This document shows, one piece after another, positions 1-8,438 of a stretch of DNA of 64,000 nucleotides. This DNA is from Anaerolineae bacterium (GTDB lineage: Bacteria; Chloroflexota; Anaerolineae; Aggregatilineales; Ch27), in the NCBI GenBank assembly GCA_013178165.1, contig JABLXG010000003.1, positions 103,711 through 167,710 of the forward strand, in the 5' to 3' direction. Numbering within the stretch: the stretch's first letter is position 1; each line of letters opens with the position of its first letter. A program made the position numbers and the translations under genes. The notes beneath the pieces are model-generated. The model did no database searches. It was not told where the DNA came from and worked only from the letters and a program-made list of their open reading frames with translations.

Positions 1-90
1 CTGCGAATCGCAATTCTGCCAGCACGTTTCTCCCGGTCAAAAACCACAGAAATGCTGGGGCATTCTGGCTAATCCCGCCCCCGCTTTATG

Positions 91-1095
91 CTACTTCCCC
101 TTGAGCGCCGGGATGACTCGCTCCCCCAGCAGGTGGATGCCAGTCGTCGGGTCGAGTCCATGCGGTGTGCCGAACTCGATCCGGCTCGCCCCGGCGTCAA
201 AGAGCGCCTCGGCCTGGCGGATCAGGTCGGCGGGCGCCCCGGCGAAAGCGAAGCGATCCAGGAGATCGTCGGAGATCAGCGCGGCGGCAGCATCAGACTC
301 CCCGGCGTTGACCAGCGCCTGCAGCCGCCCGATCAATTCCGGGTCAGCCGGAATCGTGGGGTCCAGCGGCAGCACCACCGGCAGGTACAGCGCCGCCGCC
401 CGGCGCGCCGCCTGCCGCGCCCGCCCCCGATCCTCGTCGACCACCGTCACCGCCCCCATCACCACGCCGACTGATCCTTCCGGACGCCCGGCCTGCCGCT
501 CGCCAGCAGCGATCCAGCCGTGCATGACCGGCACCATCGCCGGGTTGGCGGAGCCGCCTACCTTGACCTCATCGGCGATCTCTCCGGCCAGGGCCGCCAG
601 GCGGCGGCCCCATGTCCCGATCAGGATCGGGATCGGCCCCTGCGGCAGCGGGTACGGCGCGCGTACGTGCGCCGCCAGCGGGAAGATGGCGCCGTCAAGC
701 CCGCCCTCCGCCCCGGCGAGCAAGTAGCGTACCACCGCCACCGCCTCGCGGATGGCCGTGAGCGGCGGTTCTAGCTCGCGGATGCCATGCTCGGCCAGCC
801 AGGCCCCGCGGGCGATACCCACATAGACTCCGCCCCGCGCCAGCCCGGCCAGCAGGGCCGTCTCCGCCGCAATGTCGATCGGGTGGATGCGCGAAGGCGA
901 GACTGCCGCCGGTCCCAACCGCGCCCGCCGCAGGTGAGGAGCCATCAGTAGCAGCGGGCCGTAGCTCGGCTGAAATGGCGCATCGCAGTACACACTGACC
1001 GCGTCAAAGGCGTAACGGTCGACCAGCCGGGCCAGGGCGATGTACTGCGCCGGGGATTTATCCGTCTGAAAGGCAATACTGATCTCGCGGGCCAT
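91..1095 (-). CDS. LLM-class flavin-dependent oxidoreductase (1)
   Basis: This 334-residue protein belongs to the luciferase-like monooxygenase superfamily, TIM-barrel enzymes using FMN or coenzyme F420. The N-terminus (ISIAFQTDKSPAQYIALAR) and the segment with SRIHPIDIAAETALLAGLAR followed by GVYVGIARGAWL match the family pattern, in which a conserved stretch before a G-R-x-x-x-G-x-A-x-G-like loop binds the cofactor. A later IPILIGTWGRRLAALAGEIAD segment fits the C-terminal barrel. No signal peptide or membrane helix is seen, so it should be cytosolic. It is the last gene of a five-gene minus-strand operon and its ATG overlaps the stop of the TIGR04076-like gene (TGATG), implying translational coupling. 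A paralogue lies two genes upstream. Substrate and cofactor cannot be read from sequence. Confidence 0.88.
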   Translation of the reverse strand: MAREISIAFQTDKSPAQYIALARLVDRYAFDAVSVYCDAPFQPSYGPLLLMAPHLRRARLGPAAVSPSRIHPIDIAAETALLAGLARGGVYVGIARGAWLAEHGIRELEPPLTAIREAVAVVRYLLAGAEGGLDGAIFPLAAHVRAPYPLPQGPIPILIGTWGRRLAALAGEIADEVKVGGSANPAMVPVMHGWIAAGERQAGRPEGSVGVVMGAVTVVDEDRGRARQAARRAAALYLPVVLPLDPTIPADPELIGRLQALVNAGESDAAAALISDDLLDRFAFAGAPADLIRQAEALFDAGASRIEFGTPHGLDPTTGIHLLGERVIPALKGK

Positions 1096-1412
1096 CAGGT
1101 CAACTCGTCACTGTCCAGTGTCCGGCGAGCAATGCGCTCAATGCGCATGATCAGGCGCTCTTCCGGGTCGGGGCAGGCCACCAGTGTATCGCGCTCCAGC
1201 CAGTCATCAGCCTCAAGCTGGCGCTGCTTGGCCGCCAGCAGGGGCAAGACCGCGCCCAGCGCATAAATGCAAAAGTGCTTGCCCGGCGGCAGGCGAAGCT
1301 TGCTGCTCTCGGTCAACTCGAAGTAGTCGCCAACCTGCATCCCGCATACCGAACGCCCCTCGATGGCGACCACCGTCACCCGCAGATCGTACAGACCGAA
1401 GAGTCTGCTCAT
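1095..1412 (-). CDS. TIGR04076-like small conserved protein
   Basis: A 105-residue protein resembling the TIGR04076 family of unknown function. The pattern YDLRVTVVAIEGRSVCGMQVGD, then an acidic stretch, LPPGKHFCIYALGAVLPLL, and a C-terminal CPDPEERLIMRIERI is typical: two or three Cys residues, a central hydrophobic segment, and a CPD motif before a final beta strand. The family name rests on pattern memory, not a search. The ATG follows a GGAGG sequence at good spacing. It overlaps the LLM gene upstream (ATGA) and the LLM gene downstream (TGATG), so the three are probably made at fixed ratio. Its position between two flavin oxidoreductases suggests an accessory role, which is inference. Confidence 0.7.
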   Translation of the reverse strand: MSRLFGLYDLRVTVVAIEGRSVCGMQVGDYFELTESSKLRLPPGKHFCIYALGAVLPLLAAKQRQLEADDWLERDTLVACPDPEERLIMRIERIARRTLDSDELT

Positions 1413-2413
1413 GGAGCAATCCTCCGCAGATAGGGCAGCACTTCCCGCCCAATGACCTCGATCGCCGCCAGCGGATCAGGCCCCAGCGGCGGCCCGAAGC
1501 TGATGTGCCGTGCGCCCAGTGCGATCAACCCTTCCAGGCGGGGGATCAGCGCGGCAGCCGTGCCCGCTACGCCGATGCGCAACATGGCCGGCGTGACCAG
1601 CGCCTTACCCCGCGCCAGGTCGCGCTCCGCCATGACCGCCTGGGCGATGGGCGCAAAGTCGTCCCGCGTGAGCCCCAGCCGCTCCCAGATCAGCGGGCTG
1701 AGCGACTGACCATAGTAGGCGATCTTCTCCCGCAGGGCGTCTTCCGCCGCCGCCCGGTCATCGGCGACCGAGCACCAGATGCAGGCCGCTACATCCAGCG
1801 CGGCCAGATCGCGCCCGGCCCGCACTGCGCCCTCCTGAATATAGGGCAGCACCGTCGCGTAGTGCTCCGGCGGGAAGAGCAACGGCAACCCGCCATCGGC
1901 CACTTCCCCGATGGCCCGCAGCATATTGGGGCTGAGCGCGCCGAGATAGATCGGGACACGCCGCCGGGGGGTAAAGCGCAGATACGCCTCCTCCGTCCAG
2001 CGCAGGAACTGCCCTTCCAGGGGGACGCGCTCGCCAGAAAGCAGGCGGTTGATTGCGTTGACCGTCTCCACAACAGCCGTGCGCGGCTTTTCCGGCACGA
2101 TCCCGATCCAGGCCAGGAAGTCCGCCGCCCCGGCGGAAAGGCCCAGGTTGAAGCGCCCGCCGGATAGCTCGTCCAGCGTCGCCGCGATCATGGCGATCTC
2201 CGCGGGATGGATCGTGTACGGATTGAGGATGCACGTCCCGATTTCGATCCGCTCCGTCGCCGCCGCAACAGCCGCCAGAATCACCACCCCACTGCGCAGG
2301 AACAGATCATCGCTAACCCAGAACTGGTCAAAGCCAGCAGCCTCCGCTGCCCGCGCCAGCCGGACATACGCCGTAACCGGCAAATCATTGTTGAAGCGCA
2401 GGCTGAACTTCAT
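1409..2413 (-). CDS. LLM-class flavin-dependent oxidoreductase (2)
   Basis: This 334-residue luciferase-like oxidoreductase starts MKFSLRFNNDLPVTAYVRLA and continues with AEAAGFDQFWVSDD, the arrangement seen in F420-dependent LLM enzymes such as methylene-tetrahydromethanopterin reductase-like proteins. IEIGTCILNPYTIHPAEIA and LSGGRFNLGLSAG are the usual cofactor-binding core. VPIYLGALSPNMLRAIGEVAD lies in the C-terminal half. It is the same length as the other LLM protein in this operon but clearly diverged from it, so the two probably catalyse different steps. The ATG follows GGGAG and overlaps the stop of the RidA gene (ATGA). F420 use is family-based inference. Confidence 0.9.
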   Translation of the reverse strand: MKFSLRFNNDLPVTAYVRLARAAEAAGFDQFWVSDDLFLRSGVVILAAVAAATERIEIGTCILNPYTIHPAEIAMIAATLDELSGGRFNLGLSAGAADFLAWIGIVPEKPRTAVVETVNAINRLLSGERVPLEGQFLRWTEEAYLRFTPRRRVPIYLGALSPNMLRAIGEVADGGLPLLFPPEHYATVLPYIQEGAVRAGRDLAALDVAACIWCSVADDRAAAEDALREKIAYYGQSLSPLIWERLGLTRDDFAPIAQAVMAERDLARGKALVTPAMLRIGVAGTAAALIPRLEGLIALGARHISFGPPLGPDPLAAIEVIGREVLPYLRRIAP

Positions 2414-2820
2414 GCGTCGGCTCCCTGCCCGCTGGCCCCGATCACCGCGTCAGCTTCGACTTCCACCAGGTAGCCGTCGCCGACCAGCCGGCTGACCTCG
2501 ATCAGCGTGTTGGCCGGGCGGATGGCGCCAAAGACTTCGGCATGGGCGCGAGCCGCTTCCTCCCAGCGGGTCACATCGGTGACGTAGATGCGCGTCCGTA
2601 CCACATCGGCCAGCGTCGCGCCCGCCGCTTCAAGCGCAGCCCCGATCTTGCTCAGGATGTAAGCTGTTTGAGCATAGACATCGCCCGGCCCAACCAGACG
2701 CCCCTGCTCATCGGTCGCCGTTGTACCGGAGACGAACACCAGATCGCCAACACGTACAGCCCGCGAGTAGCCAGCGATTCCCTCCCAGACCGTGCCGGAA
2801 GCAATGTTCTGGCGCTGCAT
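2410..2820 (-). CDS. RidA/YjgF-family enamine-imine deaminase-like protein
   Basis: A 136-residue member of the RidA (YjgF/YER057c/UK114) family. These proteins hydrolyse reactive enamine or imine intermediates or act in N-heterocycle catabolism (RutC type). Family signatures are RVGDLVFVSGTTATDEQG, AQTAYILSKIGAALEAAGAT and the catalytic-site region DVVRTRIYVTDVTRW. RPANTLIEVSRLVGDGYLVEVEADA is the usual C-terminal strand. An upstream TTG gives a longer frame, but the ATG at 2820 has a strong GGGAGAGG site at the right distance. That site lies in the short gap after the M24 peptidase stop. It sits between a peptidase and two LLM oxidoreductases in one operon. Confidence 0.93.
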   Translation of the reverse strand: MQRQNIASGTVWEGIAGYSRAVRVGDLVFVSGTTATDEQGRLVGPGDVYAQTAYILSKIGAALEAAGATLADVVRTRIYVTDVTRWEEAARAHAEVFGAIRPANTLIEVSRLVGDGYLVEVEADAVIGASGQGADA

Positions 2821-2831
2821 GGACCTCTCCC

Positions 2832-3977
2832 TCAATCGATCACGATCAGCGATGGGTAGCCGGTGGTCAGCGGCTCGCCGCCGCCGGGCCGGACTATAAC
2901 AACATCTTCCACCCGCGCCGCCGGCCCCCAGGGGACGAGGATACTCGGCTCCACCGTGAAGAGCATCCCTTCCGCCAGTACGGTCTCGTCCCCCGCCGTC
3001 AGGAAGGGCGGCTCATGCACGTCCAGGCCGATGCCATGCCCCAGCCGGTGGCGGAAGTTCGGGCCATACCCGGCCTCTTCAATCACCTGCCGCGCGGCAG
3101 CATCTGCCTGGGCCGCTGTCGCCTGACCGGCCCGCAGCGCGGCGATCCCCGCTGCCTGCGAAGCCATCACCAGTTCATGCACACGCTGCATTTCCTCATC
3201 CGGCTGGCCAAAGTAGACTGTACGCCCGTAGTCGTAGCAGTAACCCTCGTAGATCGCGCCGAAGTCAAACAGGATGGCCACCGGCGGCTTGAGCGGACGG
3301 TGCCAGGTTTGCTCGTGCTTGCCGAAGATCAGTTCGTGGTGTGGGCCGGTATTGTAAAGCGCCGTGGTAAAGGATGGCCCCAGCGATCCATGACGGCGCA
3401 GTTGATAATCTACCTCGGCCATGATCTCCAGTTCGGTGATGCCATGGCGAAGCCTGGGCAGTACATCGGCGAAAGCTGCCTCTGTGATCGCCCCGGCCCG
3501 GCGCATGATGGCGATCTCTGCTTCGCTCTTGATCGCCCGCAGCGGGCGCAGCAGATCGGTGGCGGAGACAAAGGTCGCGCCGGGGAAGATCGCGTGCAGG
3601 CGGGAAGCGGTCTCCGCCCGTGCGCGGTCACCGAGGGCGATGCGTGGCCCGGGCGGCACACCAAATCGCGCCGCAATCTCGCGCACCAGCGCCGCCGGAT
3701 CGTCGTGATCGCCCAGGATACGCAGCTCAACGCCGGTGGAATCGGCCAGACCGCCAAATTCCGCCGTCATACGCGGCAGGGCCAGCAGGGGCGCGCCCTG
3801 TGGGGCCATCCACAACCCCTCCAGCCATGCGCCAGGGTGGATCGTCGCCCCGAAGTTAGGGAAGTCGCGGGGCACACCGGTCAGATACTGCAAATCGGCG
3901 GAAACCGGCAGAAAGGCCAGATCAGCGCTGTGTCCAAGCGCCTCCTGAAACCGTTGCTGGCGTTCGCTGTAGTTCAT
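2832..3977 (-). CDS. M24-family metallopeptidase (Xaa-Pro aminopeptidase/creatinase fold)
   Basis: A 381-residue protein with the two-domain layout of M24 enzymes: a creatinase-like N-domain to about residue 150, then the pita-bread catalytic domain. Metal-site landmarks are visible: PVAILFDFGAIYEGYCYDYG (two Asp ligands), HRLGHGIGLDVHEPP (His ligand), FTVEPSILVP (Glu) and AARVEDVVIV (Glu). This points to prolidase or aminopeptidase P activity, but creatinase-like amidinohydrolases share the fold. The start at 3977 was chosen because GGAGAGAGG lies just upstream; a longer frame exists without such a site. It is the first gene of the operon ending at 91 and is divergent from the GntR regulator. 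Substrate is unknown. Confidence 0.92.
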   Translation of the reverse strand: MNYSERQQRFQEALGHSADLAFLPVSADLQYLTGVPRDFPNFGATIHPGAWLEGLWMAPQGAPLLALPRMTAEFGGLADSTGVELRILGDHDDPAALVREIAARFGVPPGPRIALGDRARAETASRLHAIFPGATFVSATDLLRPLRAIKSEAEIAIMRRAGAITEAAFADVLPRLRHGITELEIMAEVDYQLRRHGSLGPSFTTALYNTGPHHELIFGKHEQTWHRPLKPPVAILFDFGAIYEGYCYDYGRTVYFGQPDEEMQRVHELVMASQAAGIAALRAGQATAAQADAAARQVIEEAGYGPNFRHRLGHGIGLDVHEPPFLTAGDETVLAEGMLFTVEPSILVPWGPAARVEDVVIVRPGGGEPLTTGYPSLIVID

Positions 3978-4265
3978 GTAAACCTCTCTCCGGAGCAGTA
4001 AGCGAGCTATTCGGGTACACCCGGCGGCATGAACCAGCAGCAGCCGGGCGCCCGGTCGCGCTTTATTGTCACCGAATCGCGCCGGGATGCAACCCGGCTG
4101 TGCCGCAGTCATGACGCACAGAACATCAGCGATCCAGTCGTCGGGCGAAAGAGGGGTGAGAACAGGCTGCCGGCCAGAACCATGCCCGTGCTGCCAGCGG
4201 TCATCTTTCGCCTATCTCCCGGCTCGCTGACTTTCCAGCCCGGGACACAGATCAGACCAACAGGA

Positions 4266-4294
4266 TTGACTCCAGATGGATTTTACCCTATGCT
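4266..4294 (+). promoter_or_regulatory. Predicted sigma-70-type promoter of the GntR operon
   Basis: TTGACT at 4266-4271 and TATGCT at 4289-4294 are separated by exactly 17 bp, a good housekeeping-type promoter in an otherwise GC-rich stretch. It lies about 75 bp before the GTG start of the GntR regulator. Confidence 0.6.
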
Positions 4295-4304
4295 GATAAG
4301 TAGC

Positions 4305-4314
4305 GGTATATACC
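4305..4314. promoter_or_regulatory. Candidate GntR operator (10-bp perfect palindrome)
   Basis: GGTATATACC is a perfect palindrome lying about ten bases after the predicted -10 box, where bound repressor would block the start of transcription. HutC/UTRA-type GntR regulators typically bind GGT-N4-ACC palindromes, as in DasR and NagR sites. Assignment to the adjacent regulator is inference. Confidence 0.5.
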
Positions 4315-4369
4315 ACCATAGACCAAAGAAGTCCGAATGCCCGGGCAGCGCGTCAGGGGGAGACACGCC

Positions 4370-5161
4370 GTGAACGTGCAGCCGCATTCATCCGAGCCGT
4401 TCTACATCCAGATCAAGAACTACCTGCAGATGCAGATTCAGACGGGCGCCTACCCGGTCGGCGCACGGCTGCCTTCCGAGCGCGAACTGGCCGAGCAGTT
4501 CAATGTCAGCCGGATGACTGCCCGCCAGGCCCTGCTCCTGCTGGCCCGCGAGGGCCTGACTTACACCCGCGTCGGCAAGGGCACCTATGTTTCCCCGCCC
4601 AAGTTTGACCAGGACCTGGATGCCCTGCGCAGTTTTACCGAAGAGATGCGCCAGCGCGGGGTGGAACCTTCCAGCCGCGTGCTGGAGGCCACACTGCGAC
4701 CCGCTGACGATGAAGTCGCAGCGCGGCTACAGATCGCGCCGGGGGCGGAGGTTGTCGTCCTCAGTCGCGTCCGTCTGGCCGATGGCAAACCACTAGCCAT
4801 CGAAACGACCCACCTCGATCATCAGATGTGCCCCGGCATTCTGGACGGGCACGATTTTAGCCGCGAATCACTCTATGGCGTGTTACGCCGCGAATATGGC
4901 TGGGTGCTGGTCTGGGCGGACCAGATCATCGAGGCCCGCCTGCCCCAGCCTCACGAGCGCCGCCTGTTGAACATTGACCGCCAGACGCCGGTGCTGGGCA
5001 TCCGCCGTACAACTTACTCCCGGCATGACCGGCCGGTTGAATTCGTCTATTCCGTTTACCGTGGCGACCAGTACCAGCTCCGGGCCATCCTCCGCCACCC
5101 CGATACGACGGCGATCAGTGGCGTGGTGCAGGCCCCGGCAGGCGATTCCGGCACAGGGTAG
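4370..5161 (+). CDS. GntR-family transcriptional regulator with UTRA domain (HutC subfamily)
   Basis: A 263-residue repressor-type protein. Residues about 8-75 form the winged helix: PFYIQIKNYLQMQIQ, then LPSERELAEQFNVSRMTARQ and a wing ending VGKGTYV. Residues about 95-245 form a UTRA ligand-binding domain (PGAEVVVLSRVRLADGKPLA, then ETTHLDH, with a terminal RPVEFVYSVYRGDQYQL). UTRA domains usually bind sugar phosphates or small metabolites. The GTG start at 4370 is preferred over an ATG 33 bases upstream because AGGGGGAG lies just before it. It heads a plus-strand set of ROK kinase, amidotransferase-like protein and sugar importer that it probably controls, together with itself through the palindrome at 4305-4314. 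Confidence 0.93.
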   Translation: MNVQPHSSEPFYIQIKNYLQMQIQTGAYPVGARLPSERELAEQFNVSRMTARQALLLLAREGLTYTRVGKGTYVSPPKFDQDLDALRSFTEEMRQRGVEPSSRVLEATLRPADDEVAARLQIAPGAEVVVLSRVRLADGKPLAIETTHLDHQMCPGILDGHDFSRESLYGVLRREYGWVLVWADQIIEARLPQPHERRLLNIDRQTPVLGIRRTTYSRHDRPVEFVYSVYRGDQYQLRAILRHPDTTAISGVVQAPAGDSGTG

Positions 5162-5226
5162 CGGACGGGACGCGCCCCGGCAGCGCCGGGCAGCGTCACC
5201 CCATACAGCATGAGGAGTGCTGCGAT

Positions 5227-6189
5227 ATGGCTGAGCTAGCGTTGGGCATTGACCTGGGCGGGACCAAGATCGCCGGGGCGCTGGTCACCCGCGAGGGCAC
5301 AGTCGTCGCCGAAGTCCGGACGCCGACCCGACCGGAAGAAGGCGTTGAGCCGGTGATCGGACGGATGGCGGAGTGCATCCGGGCCTTACAGGCCCAGGCC
5401 GGGTCGGGCCATCGCATCGTCGGGATCGGCATCGGGGCCGCCGGTTCCACCGATCACGTGCGCGGCGTGGTGATCATGGGGTCCAATCTGCGCTGGGTCA
5501 ATGTGCCTTTGCGCGACCGCCTGCTGGCTCACCTGGGCGATGCCTGGGCCGGGCCGATCAGCGTCGCCAAGGATACCAACGCCGCTGCGTTGGGCGAGCT
5601 GCTTTACGGCGCAGGCCGTGGCGCACAGACCATCCTCTACGTCACCGTCGGGACGGGCATCGGCGGCGGTCTGGTGCTGGAAGGTAAGCTGTATCACGGC
5701 GTCAGCGGCGGCGCTGCTGACCTGGGCCACCTGATCGTGGAGACAGACGGCCCGCTGTGTGGCTGTGGCAAGCGCGGCTGTGTGGAGGCGCTGGCCTCCG
5801 GCCCGGCCATCGCCCGCCAGGCGCGGGAGCAACTGGCCGCCGGGCGGCCTTCGATCCTGGCCGATCGCCCCCCCGAGACGCTGACCGCTGTCGACGTGGT
5901 TGAGGCAGCCCAGCGGGGCGACGCCCTGGCTCGTGAGATCATCACCCTGGCCGGGCAACGGCTGGGCATGGTGCTGGCCTGGTGCGTGGATGTGGTCAAT
6001 CCGGAGCGGATCATCATCGGCGGCGGCGTAGCGGCAGCGGGCGACCTGCTGTTTGAGCCGGTGCGCCAGACGGTTGCCGTACGCGCCCTGCCTTCTAACG
6101 TGGAAGCCGTGCGCATTGTGCCCGCCGGGCTGGGCGCCAATTCCGGCGAGATCGGCGCCGCCGCGCTGGTCTGGGCGGGCGCGGCATGA
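5227..6189 (+). CDS. ROK-family sugar kinase (glucokinase-like)
   Basis: A 320-residue ROK protein. The N-terminal ATP phosphate loop (LGIDLGGTKIAGALV), the KDTNAAALGELLYGAG segment with the catalytic Asp, YVTVGTGIGGG, and the zinc-binding CGCGKRGCVEALASGP motif are all present, so it looks catalytically intact. ROK kinases phosphorylate glucose, N-acetylglucosamine, N-acetylmannosamine and related sugars. The motifs do not separate these. The ATG follows TGAGGAG, and the gene lies 65 bp after the GntR regulator and upstream of an amidotransferase-like protein and an importer. It likely phosphorylates the sugar brought in by that importer. A second ROK protein (35717-36637) lacks the zinc motif. 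Confidence 0.92.
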   Translation: MAELALGIDLGGTKIAGALVTREGTVVAEVRTPTRPEEGVEPVIGRMAECIRALQAQAGSGHRIVGIGIGAAGSTDHVRGVVIMGSNLRWVNVPLRDRLLAHLGDAWAGPISVAKDTNAAALGELLYGAGRGAQTILYVTVGTGIGGGLVLEGKLYHGVSGGAADLGHLIVETDGPLCGCGKRGCVEALASGPAIARQAREQLAAGRPSILADRPPETLTAVDVVEAAQRGDALAREIITLAGQRLGMVLAWCVDVVNPERIIIGGGVAAAGDLLFEPVRQTVAVRALPSNVEAVRIVPAGLGANSGEIGAAALVWAGAA

Positions 6190-6235
6190 GCGGGAAGTGC
6201 AGCAGGTAGCGGTCACCGACCGCAGGAGAGGGGTT

Positions 6236-6997
6236 ATGAGCAAAGTTCTGTATGCTGGCGACTCGGCCATCATGGCTGTCCTGGGGCTGGAAGGCATCGA
6301 GGTCTTCCCTCTGCTGGATCAAATCTGGGACGCCGGGACATACCTGCGCAGTGCGCTGGAAAGCAGCGGGCACACCGTCACCCGGATGCTCTCCCATGAA
6401 GCGTACTACCATCTGCCGGAGACGGCAGAGGCGCTGGCAGCCTACGACGTGCTGATCCTCAGCGACATCGGCCACGACACGGTGGTGCTCTACCCCGGCG
6501 CGCGCCGCAACGCCGTGCCAATGGGGCCGAACCGCCTGAAGGAGATCGTCCGCTTTGTGGAAAACGGCGGCGGGCTGGCTTATGTCGGCGGCTACTTCAC
6601 TTACCAGGGGCATCACGGTCAGGGCCGCTGGTATGGGACGCCGGTCGCCCGTATCCTGCCGGTGGAGATTCTGCCCATGCATGACGACCGGATCGAGACG
6701 CCAGAAGGCGCACGCCCGCGCATCCTGCGCCCCGATCACCCGATCCTGGCCGGTATCCCCACCGATCCCATGCCCATGTTCATGGGCTACAACAAGACTG
6801 CCCCGCGCCAGGGCGCCGACCTGCTGGCCCGTATCGGCGACGATGACGACCCCTTCCTGGCCTGCTGGACGGTCGGCAAGGGCCGCGTGCTGGCTATTAC
6901 GTCGGATGTCGCGCCGCACTGGGGCAGCGATTTCATTCGCTGGCCACACTATCAGCAATTCTGGGATCAGGCCATCCGCTGGCTCAGCGGAGCGTAA
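6236..6997 (+). CDS. Putative glutamine amidotransferase-like protein (GATase1-like)
   Basis: A 253-residue cytosolic protein of the class-I glutamine-amidotransferase-like fold (putative glutamine amidotransferase family, also related to ThuA-like proteins). Features are SKVLYAGDSAIM at the N-terminus, AYDVLILSDIGHDT, ENGGGLAYVGGYFTYQGHHG where a flavodoxin-like nucleophile loop would lie, and GKGRVLAITSDVAPHWG near the C-terminus. The usual G-x-C-x-G nucleophile is not obvious: GGYFTYQG has no Cys, so amidotransferase activity is doubtful. ThuA-type relatives act in sugar metabolism, which fits the neighbouring ROK kinase and importer. The ATG at 6236 has GGAGAGGGG just upstream; a longer frame overlaps the ROK gene. 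Confidence 0.78.
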   Translation: MSKVLYAGDSAIMAVLGLEGIEVFPLLDQIWDAGTYLRSALESSGHTVTRMLSHEAYYHLPETAEALAAYDVLILSDIGHDTVVLYPGARRNAVPMGPNRLKEIVRFVENGGGLAYVGGYFTYQGHHGQGRWYGTPVARILPVEILPMHDDRIETPEGARPRILRPDHPILAGIPTDPMPMFMGYNKTAPRQGADLLARIGDDDDPFLACWTVGKGRVLAITSDVAPHWGSDFIRWPHYQQFWDQAIRWLSGA

Positions 6998-7117
6998 AGC
7001 CTGCTCAGCGAGAAAAGGAGGGAAAAGCGCCAAGACCTGAGTTTTTGTTGCGCGGATAACCGATGACCACGCGCTCCGTTCGTTCTTGAAAGGTTTTGCT
7101 AAGAGGAGAAGTTGCAG

Positions 7118-8407
7118 ATGTCAAAGATCGCACGTTTGCTGCTAATCGCTGTTTTTCTGACCGTCGCCATCGGCCCGGTGGCCGCGCAGGGGCCGGTTGA
7201 GATCGTCTTCTGGCACATGGAGCAACCGCCGCATCGTGTTGCCCGCGTGCAGGAACTGCTCGACGAATTCAACGCCGCCCACCCGGATATCGTCGTCCGC
7301 CAGGAGCCGCAGAACTGGGGCGAGATTTACACCAAGGCGCCCGCTGCGGTCGCCGCTGGCAATGCTCCAGATATGCTCTTTGCCATCCCGGACTTCACGC
7401 CGATCATCCGGGCGGTGGGCGCGGTGCAGCCGGTCGATGACTTCGTAGCCGAGATGAACGAGGCCCATGGCTTCTTCCCGGCGGCCATTGAGCCGTATAG
7501 CTACGAAGATCACGTCTGGGCGGTGCCGCTGTGGAACATGGCCCATTCGCTGTGGTATCGCAAGAGTGTCTTTGCTGAGGCCGGTGTTGAGCCGCCGACC
7601 ACCTGGGACGAGTGGCTGGCCGCCGTCCAGACCCTGACCACCGATACCCAGTACGGCATCGGCCTACCCGCTAACCGCCATCTGTACACCGACCAGACGA
7701 CCTACGACTTCATGATCAACGCCGGCGCCTCGGAGATCTACAACCCTGATGGCACGCTGCGCTTCAACAATGAGGCGACCGTCGCCGCCTTCGACTTCTA
7801 CAAGCAGCTCTACCAGTACTCGCCGCCCGATAGCCCGAACTGGACCTGGGGCGAGGCCGAGGCCTGCTTTGCCAGCCGTACCTGCGCCTCCATCCTCCAG
7901 TTCACGGTGATCACCACCTACGACACCCAGGCTGAGGGCGATCCGGAAGACCTGGGCGTGATGGCCATCCCGCATGCGGCGGATGTCGAGCAGTCGGGCA
8001 CCATCGCCTACGTGAATGGCGTCATGGTCCTGACCGATGACCCTGCCAAGCAGGAAGCGATCTACACCTTCCTGCGCTTCCTGCTGGAGCCGGAGAACTA
8101 TGGCCGCTTCCTGAACATGGAGCCGGGCCTGTTCCTGCCGGTCACCGAAAGCGGTAGCCAGGCTGCCAGCTACTGGGAAGACCCGATGGTCGTCAAGTAC
8201 AAGAGCCAGATCGAAGTCATGCTGGAGAACTCCCGCAACGGCATGCTGTTCGGCTTCACCGGCGGCAACATCTTCCCCAGCATCGCCCAGATTTCGGCCC
8301 AGAACCTGCTGGCCCAGACCCTGCAGAAGGTCGTGATCGACAATATGGACCCGGCGGAAGCGGTGGCCGAAGGCCAGGCCCTGATGGAAGAAGCGATCGA
8401 AGACTGA
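7118..8407 (+). CDS. Sugar ABC transporter substrate-binding protein (family 1)
   Basis: A 429-residue secreted binding protein. The signal peptide (SKIARLLLIAVFLTVAIGPV) ends at AAQ-GP with no lipobox Cys. The mature part begins with VEIVFWHMEQPP and continues with LLDEFNAAHPDIVVRQEPQN, PAAVAAGNAPDMLF and AVPLWNMAHSLWYRKSVF. These are the standard landmarks of extracellular solute-binding family 1 (maltose/multiple-sugar type). The ATG at 7118 has AAGAGGAG nine bases upstream and is preferred to a TTG six bases earlier. It is followed by a strong hairpin and two permease genes but no ATPase gene. The ROK kinase upstream suggests a monosaccharide or amino-sugar ligand, which is inference. Confidence 0.93.
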   Translation: MSKIARLLLIAVFLTVAIGPVAAQGPVEIVFWHMEQPPHRVARVQELLDEFNAAHPDIVVRQEPQNWGEIYTKAPAAVAAGNAPDMLFAIPDFTPIIRAVGAVQPVDDFVAEMNEAHGFFPAAIEPYSYEDHVWAVPLWNMAHSLWYRKSVFAEAGVEPPTTWDEWLAAVQTLTTDTQYGIGLPANRHLYTDQTTYDFMINAGASEIYNPDGTLRFNNEATVAAFDFYKQLYQYSPPDSPNWTWGEAEACFASRTCASILQFTVITTYDTQAEGDPEDLGVMAIPHAADVEQSGTIAYVNGVMVLTDDPAKQEAIYTFLRFLLEPENYGRFLNMEPGLFLPVTESGSQAASYWEDPMVVKYKSQIEVMLENSRNGMLFGFTGGNIFPSIAQISAQNLLAQTLQKVVIDNMDPAEAVAEGQALMEEAIED

Positions 8408-8438
8408 TCGTCCGCTGTCCCCGCGGGGACTTCCTGAC

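Larger units (their letters stand above)
3978..4369. other. Divergent intergenic region between the M24 and GntR genes
   Basis: This 392-bp region separates two divergent operons. The right part holds the GntR promoter and operator listed separately. On the left, 4081-4098 is a near-perfect 18-bp palindrome (arms GCCGGG and CCCGGC around ATGCAA). On the minus strand it overlaps a weak promoter-like TTGCAT-N16-GACAAT. No coding potential is evident in the rest. Confidence 0.5.

Noticed and set aside
2721-4001. 426-residue plus-strand frame opposite the M24 gene
   Set aside because: Shadow frame; composition unlike protein, while the minus strand encodes an intact M24 enzyme.
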